This document shows, piece by piece, positions 22,401 through 31,400 of a stretch of DNA of 64,000 nt (position 1 is the stretch's first letter; the number at the start of each line of letters is the position of its first letter). The DNA is from Larus michahellis. Taxonomy: Eukaryota > Chordata > Aves > Charadriiformes > Laridae. The DNA is taken from contig NC_133903.1 in the NCBI RefSeq assembly GCF_964199755.1, positions 7,953,001-8,017,000 of the forward strand, written 5' to 3'. The position numbers and the translations under genes were made by a program. A model generated the notes under the pieces. It did no database searches. It was not told where the DNA came from and worked only from the letters and a program-made list of their open reading frames with translations.

Positions 22401-25400
22401 AACTCTCCCCCCCCCCCAGCTCTCCCTGGGGAAAAGAGCTTTGAGAGGAAAAAAGACCTGAGATCAAATCAATTAATTGCCTTTGCATTCTCCAATAAGC
22501 GCAGTGCAGAGAGTACGTACATCGAAATAGGAATGAACTAAAGCAGCAGCGACAAACCCCTGCTGAAATGAAACATTCCCCTGTGTAAGGCAGCCCTTGT
22601 CCGGGGGAGAAGGGGTGACTCGCAGGAGGCAGGCGTTAGTCACGTTATTTAACGTGCAGCGCGGGGATGCTCTGATCTGGTGGGGATGAGAGGGATCGAA
22701 GAATCACGCAGAGCACGGGATGAAAAACAGCCCCGCGGGAGGGGAAGGGAAGGGATGCCTTTACAAAACCGGCGAAAGCGAAATGTGTTACATGAGTTCA
22801 TCTTTTCCAAATCAAATCCGATGTTACCTAAAAGGCAGGGCTCGCTGCGGTGAGCCTGGAGCCATCGGGCAGGGATGCGCTGCATGGCAGATGGTCCCAT
22901 TGCCGCGTACGGTGCTTACATGTGGAAAATGCCCTGGGAGATTCGCCAACTGGAGAGGGCTTTCCTGCGGTGCCTGGGGACGCTCAGGGTGCCCCTGCAT
23001 TAAAGCGGGACCGCTAAATCGAGAGCTTGAACTGAAGCTCGCTGAGACTGGTGCAGAGCGTGGCTGGATGCTGCTCTGCTGCTGGCCAAGGGTTTGTGGC
23101 AGCTGTGGAGGATGAGGAGAGAGGTGGCACCTAACTGATGGCAGAGCTGGGGTTACTCACGCTGACCCTGCTGTGGCACGGTGCCCCCGGCACCCCCCAA
23201 GGCAGGAGGGACAGGGAGAGGCTTCCTGCGGGGCTGGGGTGGCTCAGCTCCTGGCTGGGCTCCTCCAGCCGCTCCTCTGCGTGGGAGCTGCTTGCCGATC
23301 AGTGTGGAAGGTGCTGGGGCTGCACCCGCGGCCACGGGGAGGGTCGGGAGCTGCTGGGTGCTCAGCTACGTGGCAGAGGTTTGAATCCAGCCTGGGCAGG
23401 GAGCGCGATGCCGCACCGCACAGCTGTGCGTTTGAAGGACACGCTGGTCCTGGCCATCCCCATGCCACCGTGGGCGCCTCATCCATGGATGGAGGACGTG
23501 GCTGAGCCCCAGCTCCCCACCTGCTCAGTCGGTCTCACCCCGGCACTCACGCGGGGTGATGTTACTGCTGTGTTGGCTGATTTTTCAGACTTCAACATAC
23601 CGGCACTCCGGGGCTGCACCTCCCCTCCCTGGGCGCGGCAGAGGTGTTTCCCGCTGTCGGTGGGTCCGCGCTGCCAGCCCCCCCTGGAGCCCCCTGCCCC
23701 TGGGGCTGGCAGCTGCGTTGGCCACGGGAGAGCACCGAGGCGGCGGCGGGTTGTGCATCCACGGATGCTCCTGTGGGGAAGAGGGGAGGAACGCGGAACA
23801 GGGGGAACATGTAACGTGACAGAGTGTTATCTTGCAGGCTTTGCTGCTGGCACTTGTCCAGGTGCTTCAAACCATTGTTTCCGTGGATTGTTGCCAGTTG
23901 CTGTTGGCCGAGCACCGTCCCTGCCTGTTTGAGCATCTGGGGGACCCTGGAGTGTGTGCTTGTGTGGGGCAGCCGTGTGTGCTGGGTGGGGCCCTTCCAG
24001 GACCCTGCAGGAGGAGTCTGGTTCCTCGGAACAGAAAAAGGTGAAGGGAGAAGAAAAGGTGAAGGGAGAAGCTGTCCCGTGCTGGGGTGGGTGAGGGGAG
24101 GCAGTGCCGGCTGGCACAGCCCTGCTTCCAGGCTCCGGAGCGGGGCTGCATGAGCCACCGTGAGCAGAGCTGGCTGCTGCCACGTCGGGGCTCCAGGCAG
24201 GGAAGTGCAGTGATAAGCTAAGTTGGCTAATCAGGATTCACACTAATAGGGAGAGAAAATTACCCAGATCTACCACAGAGACAGCTGAGCGGGGAATGAA
24301 TAACCGCAGCAGCACGCTGCCTTTGCTGGCGCTCTCCCGGCCAGCAGATGAATTAAACCCAAGGTGGTGTGACTCATGCACGCAGCGCGGAGTTGTGTTG
24401 CGGGCATGGGCATCACCTGGGGAAAATTACTCGCAAGCAGGTTGGGATGTGCCAAAACCAGCAGCCCGGCTGGTGGGAGCTCTGCCCTTCCTCCTCCTCC
24501 AGGGGAGAGGAGCCTGACCACTGGTGAACGGTGGCTGTGGGGGGAGGCAGCAGCCCCCCGGCCATCCTCTCTGTACAGCACGAGTCATGCTGGGTGCTGT
24601 GCCTGGGACAAGGGCTCACAGCTGGGTGCTGTCAAGGGGCATGGTGCCGCCCTGGAGAGGCGTTAGTGGGAGCTGAGGCTTTGGGTGCCCCGAGCAAGCA
24701 GCTGAGCCCGTACCCGAGCCCGGCCAGCATCCCGAGTCCTGTGCTGGCCAGTCCTTCCCAGCTGATTTCTGCATGCAGCTAGCCCCGGTGTCGGGCAAGG
24801 CTCGAGCCCCAGGAGCTGGGGGCATCTTGTGCCTGAGCTCGCACCCACGGGCTCCGTTCTGGCAGGGGGGGGGTCAGAGACAGGCGGGGAGCAGGCGATT
24901 CGGCATCGCCTCTGCCTCGAGTTCCTCGCTGAGAAAACGTGGGCAGAGGAAGGAGGCTCTAGAGTTTGAGGACTCGGACAAAACCTGCTTCTTTTATGCC
25001 TGTAATATTTTAACGCTGCTTTTACCAGGGGCTAGCTATAAAGCCAGGAGAGGAAAGCCCGGAGTTGCATCTGCCGTCACCGGGGGACGGGGACCTGGTG
25101 GCTCGGGATGTGCCGTGTGGGGTGTGAGTGCTTGCAGCCCGGCTGCTTGGGGGGCATGAGCCTCCAGCCAGGGCCGGGAGCGGCCGCCCCATCCTTCCCC
25201 GGAGCCTTTTCCAGCCGCACCTCCCCGCGGCAGGGCTCCATCCTCAGGGAGCGTTTTGGGGGTCACGGGGAGGGGGGGGGGAAGCGGGGGGGCCTTTTTG
25301 TGATTTAAGCCTTGTTGTGGTATTTGTTTGGAGGGTGGGAAGTTGTGTGTCAGGTGACTCAGCGGTTGCCATGGCGACGAGCATCGGTTAATGAACAGAG

Positions 25401-28400
25401 GGAGTTAAAGGAGCCAGAATAAATGTCAGAGCGTGAAATAGATGCGGTGGAGCCGGGCAGGCAGCGGGGCTGCCCCCCCCTCCCGGCGTGGGGGGGCTGG
25501 GGGCTCCCTTTGCCTTGGGGAGGGGGGCAGATTTTGCTAAACCCCCTGCCAGGTGCCGGAGCAAGCCGCAAACCTGAGATGCCGCCGTGGTTTCTCCCTC
25601 CCGCCGCTCGCCGGGGCTGCCCGGTGCTTCCCTCCGCAGCAGGACGGAGTTGGTGTTGGGTCCTGCCAAAGGCTCTGCCCTTGCCCCGAAGAAGTCGCTT
25701 GATTTATTCTTTTTTTTAAAAACTTTTTTTTTTCCATCCCATCTCCGTTGCAAAGGAGGCGTTAGGGTGGGACAGGCAGGGCTGAGGGAAGCAGAGAGGT
25801 TAAAGATCCCGGTACCTGCATCCGAACAGGGCATCCCCTCCGCTTGCAGGTGCCTCCTGTTCCAAGGCTCGCCGTCATCCCTCACGGTCACAGATTTACC
25901 TTGGACATGGTGTATGCCCCCGGGGGTCCTGGCTCATTCGGCTGCTGCTCAGGGCAGGGGGTGCCTGCCTGCCCCCCCCCCCCAGCCCAGCACTGGGTTC
26001 TGGTGGGGGCTCAGCAGCACAGGGAGCCTCAGAGAACTTCAAAGAGCTCAAACCCAAGCAAATTAGTATTCTCGTTTGCACGCTGTGCTGATGGGCTGTC
26101 TCAGACTCTAAACTCCTTTCCCACGTGGCACTAAGGGAAAGTTTCTCCCATTAATCAGATGATGAACGCTGGCTCTGCGCCCCTGCCCAGGAGGTTGCTG
26201 TGGAGGGAGATGTTCCTGCACCGCCCGGGAGTTGGTGCCTCTGGAGAAGCTCTTGCAAAATCCTGTACGCTGCCTGGGCATCCCTGGCTGACAGCAGCTT
26301 TGCAGCCATTAAATGTCAGAGAGGGCAGATGTGTCCCATCAGCAGCTCTGGGGTGCGTGGGGCAGAGCCCTGCTGGCAGGTACCGGGAGAAGGTTGGAGA
26401 AGGTGGGTGGAAAGCTGAGAGGAGGAGGAGGAGGAGAAGGTGGCTGTGCTGTGCAGCTGCCATCCTCCCCGTGCCCAGTGCCTCCTCAGCCCCGTTCGTG
26501 GCACCCGTTCTCAGCCTCCCCTTCGCCTGCAGTTCCCAAAGCAACGGGAGCAGGCGGTTCCCCCTCAGATGCCGTGTCTCCCGCTTGGATGACAGCTTGC
26601 CACCTCCAGAGCTACATCTCCAGGCTTTAATTGATGCCTGTCACGATGCTCGGCTCCCCCAAGCCCGGAGCGCAGACTGACAGCGTCCTGCTGTGCAGGA
26701 CACCATGCGGGTTGGCTTTTCTTGCCTTGAGCCCTGTCCCCTGGTGGCATGTCCTTTCTGGTCCTGTGGGAGAGGGGGCAGACCCAGCGTGGCCTGACCA
26801 TGTCCTCCAGCACTGGTGTCATGAGAGGGCTGCTCGTTGTGTAGGAAGAGGCTGCAGGAATTCCTCCCACCTCGCCCAGCCTGTTGCCACTCCAGGAGAA
26901 GTCACACTCCGTGCCTCAGTCTCCCCGTTTATAACATCAAGGACAGCATTTGTCAGCACTGCAGAGGAAGCATCGTGCAGACTCTTGCATTAGCGCTTGC
27001 TGCTTGCTTTGGAGAAGATGCCTCCGAATCCTGCAGACAGAAGTGTCTGCTGCCACCCCGGGGTCCTGAAGAGCCGTGTTCCCGCCCAGCACTGGGGCAC
27101 GAGCCGAGCTCTGAGCCATCGCCAGCAGATATTGAGTGCGGTGCTCCGTGTCCTGGCGGGCTGCTCCAAAGTGCCACCTCCAAAGAGTAACTGAGTCCCC
27201 AGAACATCACCTACCTGAGCCTGACTTGTCCTTGGCTTTTTCCTCTCATGGCACAACTGCACGGCTTTGGCACAGGAAAGAGCTGAGCCCGAAAGCACAG
27301 CGAGGAGAAAGCCAAAGCAAACAGGCAAGCGTTTAAAGGCAAAATACGTTTGTTTTCTTTAGAGGCAGGAGGCAAAAAAAAAAAAAAAAAAAAGCCACAG
27401 AAAAAGAGCCTTTTTTTTCCCAAATGCTAAGTGGGAGGGCAGCAGATGCCAGAGCATCTGCCTCCTTCCATAGGCCTTCCAGGCGGTGTTGCCGGTGCCC
27501 ACCGTGCTGGGGATGCTCTCGCCCCCACTCCCAAGTCGTGCCGTGGGAACCCACGAGAAGGAGGGGGAAGGCAACATGTGCTGAGCTCCCGGTGGGAGCA
27601 GGGCTCCCGGCGGGACCGTGCCGTGGGGTGGGTGGTGCTCCCATCCATGCCAAGCTCAGCTGTGATGCCCACCTGTGGCACTGGGTGCTTGTCCACGGCC
27701 AGGCATGGGTGTGTTTGTGCTGTGGGGGACACGTGGAAGCAGCCTGGGAATGGGGTACAGACAGGTCGTCTCGGTGACTCTGCCTCTTCTGGCCTATCCC
27801 CTCTTGAAGCAGGGCTGAGAAAGTGGCAGGAAAGGGTAAGAACTTTAGAAACTTTTTGTAGTCCTTTAAATGAACACATCTGTGCCTCCAGGAAAAAAAA
27901 AAAAGCATTTTGGAAGCTAAGCTGCGGCCCAGATGTTACTTTAGTAAACGTGCTGAGGATCCTCGTCTGCGCGGCAGCCTGTGCCCTGCGTTTGTGGCAG
28001 TAAATCAAAGCTTTCACGCAGCCGAGGGGCCGGGGCAGAGGAGCCAAACCGGGAGGACCAGGCTGGTCTCTGCGCGGTGCAGCCTCTCTGACCCCGGTGC
28101 CACTGCCATCTCCCCCAGCAGGAATTTGATGTGAAAGCAGATGAGCCCGACGTCCCAGCGCGAGCCCCGGGCTGCAGCCATGGAGCGCTTTCCCCAGTCT
28201 ATCTGAATAAGGTGTTGCCTGTCCCCGAAGGCCGGGAGGTTTATTTACAGCTCCATCAATTCTCTGTCAAAGCCGATGAAGGGGTTTGCCTGGGTGGTGG
28301 GTGCTGGGAGCCAGCAAGTGCCTGCTCTGCTTCGCCTCCCCTTCACTGGGGAAAATGGGGGCCAGACGAGCCTTGCCGTGTCCATGGGTGCACCCAGGGA

Positions 28401-31400
28401 GGGGGGAAAGCTCAGCAGAGGCAGTGCTGGGCTCCCGACACGTCCTCGCAGCGCCGCGCAGCCGAAGAGGCTCTGCCCGTGGCCACCGTGGGGCTGCGGG
28501 GGGAGCAGGGCAGCGTGGGCATCTCCTCCCAGCTCAGCAGCGATGTTAATGGCAGGGCTTAGTTCGAGATGTAGAGGGAATCAGCAGTGCTCGGAGGGCG
28601 CAGGAGCACCGCTCCGCAGGGAGCGAACCGACCCCGGGGGCCCAGGGCAGTGTTTGGGGTGAGTGACAGCCCCCCGCCGGGGGCTGCTGCCGCGCTGGCC
28701 CCGTGCGGCACATCCAGCTCCTGCCGGGGCGGATGGGATTTGAAGGTTTCCTGGCTTGTGTCTCCCCAGGAACCTTCCGAGGAGTGTGCAAGAAAATCGA
28801 CCACTTCCCCGAGGATGCGGATTACGAGCAAGACACGGCTGAGTATCTCCTCCGTGAGTCTGCTTTCCTGTGCCCCTCGGAGCTCCCTGGGGACCCCCTT
28901 GCCCCACACTGTGCTGGCATCCCTCTCCCTGTCCCCCAGCACCCAGAGCTTCACCCAGCGGTTCCCCCCCGCCTTTACTGGCAGGCGGCCGATGGGTCAC
29001 AGCCCCCCCAGGCTTCCCGCAAAGCAGCGGTGACCCTCTGGGTTACCCGAGCGTGGCCATGTCACGCCGCAGTCGCGGTGTTGATGGCACATTTGTCTGG
29101 CGCTCGCTGTCCCCGTGGCTGGTCTGTCCTGGCAGCTGCTGCGCAGCCCGCACTTGTGGGGGTGCGAGGATGGCTGGGGACCAGGACCCCGCGGGTCCCT
29201 GGTGTGATGCCACAGCGGGGCTGCGTTCGTGCTGGTCCCCGTGTCTCTGCAGCCAGCCTGGATTTGCTGGCACTCACTGGGAAAGCACAATGAGCGGCTG
29301 CCGTGTGCTCTGCCAGCAGCAGCCCGGTGCAGGGAGATGGAGTAGAAACAGAGCTGGCGGCTCTCCTGGGGAAAAGCGGGATCCTCCTGCTCAAGGGGGC
29401 CAGGACAACCTCTGAGCAGGACCCGCAAGGTTTTTATGTGGGGGGAGCTGAGGATGATCCTGCAGAGAAGAGGCACCATCCCCTGCGTGCTTTGCAGACG
29501 CATGTAGAAGCGAGCGCTGGGGCACCAAGCCGCAGCGTGACAGACGCTGGGCACAAATGACGCACACCCTGACATGCAAAGCAACACGGACGTGCACCGC
29601 TGGCACGTTGACAAACGTGCACGTGTGTGATGGACCGCGAAGCCTGCACAGCCAAAAGGTTCATTTGAACACCTGAATTTCCAAGCAATAAGAACATAAG
29701 GCAGCAGAGGCACGTGGCAGCCTTAGTGGCATTGGCGTCTCTGGGTGCTGTCTGAGACGCTGGGGCTGGGAGGAATCCCCGGGGATGAAGTGACACCCGG
29801 CGCCCATCGCCCTGTGCTCAGCCCCGATCCCCGGGCTGAGCAATGGCCCCCGCCTCATGCAGCTGCTGCTCATCCAGATGTTGCTCTGAACTCCCCATTT
29901 TCGAACTCTGCAGGGAGCCATCAGCTCTGCTCACCCATCTAAGAGGGGAATGCGATTAATGGAATTGGTTTGCCATTTTAGCAGATTAGCGTTTAAGTTC
30001 TTCTCCCACCCCCTCCCACATTTAAAACAAAAAGTCTATTTTAAAGCCCCCAGAATGGCATTTTAATGGGGCTTCTCTGTATTTCTGTGCTTTTAATAAA
30101 GGCCCTAATAGGGGGATGAGAGCCCAAACCAAGGCAGAGTGTATTTTCAGTGGAGCAGGTAGTGATTTGCTGCATTAATTACCCTTTACTGTCATTTTGG
30201 AAGCTGAACTTCGGATAGGCCACGCAGAAAAGGCCCTTCTTTGTGTAGCTCTTGGTCAGTGAGCCCTGAGCATGCAGAGACAGGTTCTGCTGGAGCTAAT
30301 CCCTTTGGGATAGAGCCCAGTGCCAGGGCCACAGCATCACACATGGTGGGCTCGGGGTCCTGGGCTTTGTGTTCATTTTGATGATGTTCCTCCCCCGTAT
30401 CAGCAAAACACTTTGTTGCTGAACTTTAGGTGTGTTAGTAAATTGTTGATGTTTGAAGCAACTGCAATACTTTGGGGACGCGAGGGACACAACCCTTGTG
30501 GTTGGCAGTACTGTTCCTCGCCAGCCTGCTGAGATCTGGGGGGTTTCTGCAATCCCTCGGCTCCAGAGTCAAGTCCATAGCCTAAACCCGTGGATGGTGT
30601 GTTTGGTAACGGCAAGGTAAATAGCTAGTGCTGACTGTGTGACAAGACCAGAAGAAATAAATCCTTGAAATAGCGGGCGGGGGGGAAGAAATTCAGGGTT
30701 TAAACTATTTTTTGTGGTGGGAGGCCTGAATCACAGGGTTTGCAGGGCTGATGCTGTGCTCCGGGGCAAGCTCGGAGCAGAGCAGCCTGGGGACAGGCAG
30801 AGGATGCACAGGAGGAGCTGGTGATGGGTCTCCCCCATCCCTTGCGGCAGCACCCCAGGGTGGCGTTGGAACGGTTCTTCCTGGGTGCTGGTATTGGTGT
30901 GGGAGACGCCGGCAGCACCCGCCGCAGGAGCGACGTCGGGGACCAACCCTGCCCTGCTCCCTGTCCCACAGGTGCGGTGAGAGCATCCAGCATCTTCCCC
31001 ATCCTCAGCGTGGGTCTGCTGTTCTTCGGGGGCCTCTGCGTGGCGGCCAGCGAGTTCTACAAGAGCAAACACAACGTCATCCTCAGCGCCGGCATCTTCT
31101 TCGTCTCTGCAGGTAGGAGCTGCCCGGCGGTGTTGGGAGCAGGGCGGCTCTCCTGGTGTGGAAGCGATGGGGGGGGAACACGGGGGAGCTGGAGACAGGT
31201 TGTGGGTCCTCCTGGGCCATTGGCATGGAGGGATTCTGGGGTTTGTGAGCTGTCTCGTCCCAGTGGAAAAATCCTCATCGCAGGGGAAAACCAGCAGAGG
31301 TTTCTGGCAAGCGGTCACCATGCTAGCCAACACTTTAGGCATCCACCCTGCTCTGCCTCGAGCAGTCTCCATGCAGGTGCTGCAGCCCAGGAGGGGCTCC

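Larger units (their letters stand above)
1432..28769 (+). other. CACNG3: CACNG3 intron 1 (27.3 kb)
   Basis: Donor GTACCG and acceptor TCTCCCCAG. The intron interrupts codon 71 after its first base. No open frame inside it resembles a known protein family on either strand. It contains the tail of the CpG island (to about 1930), two CR1 fragments, several simple repeats and AT-rich blocks that may be regulatory. A long first intron rich in non-coding elements is typical of type I TARP genes. Confidence 0.95.
20462..28769. other. Remainder of intron 1, no gene recognised
   Basis: Moderate to GC-rich sequence. It contains a C-run at about 22409-22420, an 18-bp purine tandem duplication (24036-24071), G-runs at about 25270-25292 and 25485-25530, a short (GGA)n at about 26419-26437 and a poly(A) run at 27374-27393. 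No ORF on either strand shows a recognisable domain. Confidence 0.5.

Noticed and set aside
23375..23395. GGTTTGAATCC as a tRNA T-loop
   Set aside because: No A box or acceptor stem could be placed around it; the loop consensus is also imperfect.
27374..27393. Poly(A) run as the tail of a processed pseudogene
   Set aside because: No cDNA-like body or direct repeats flank it.
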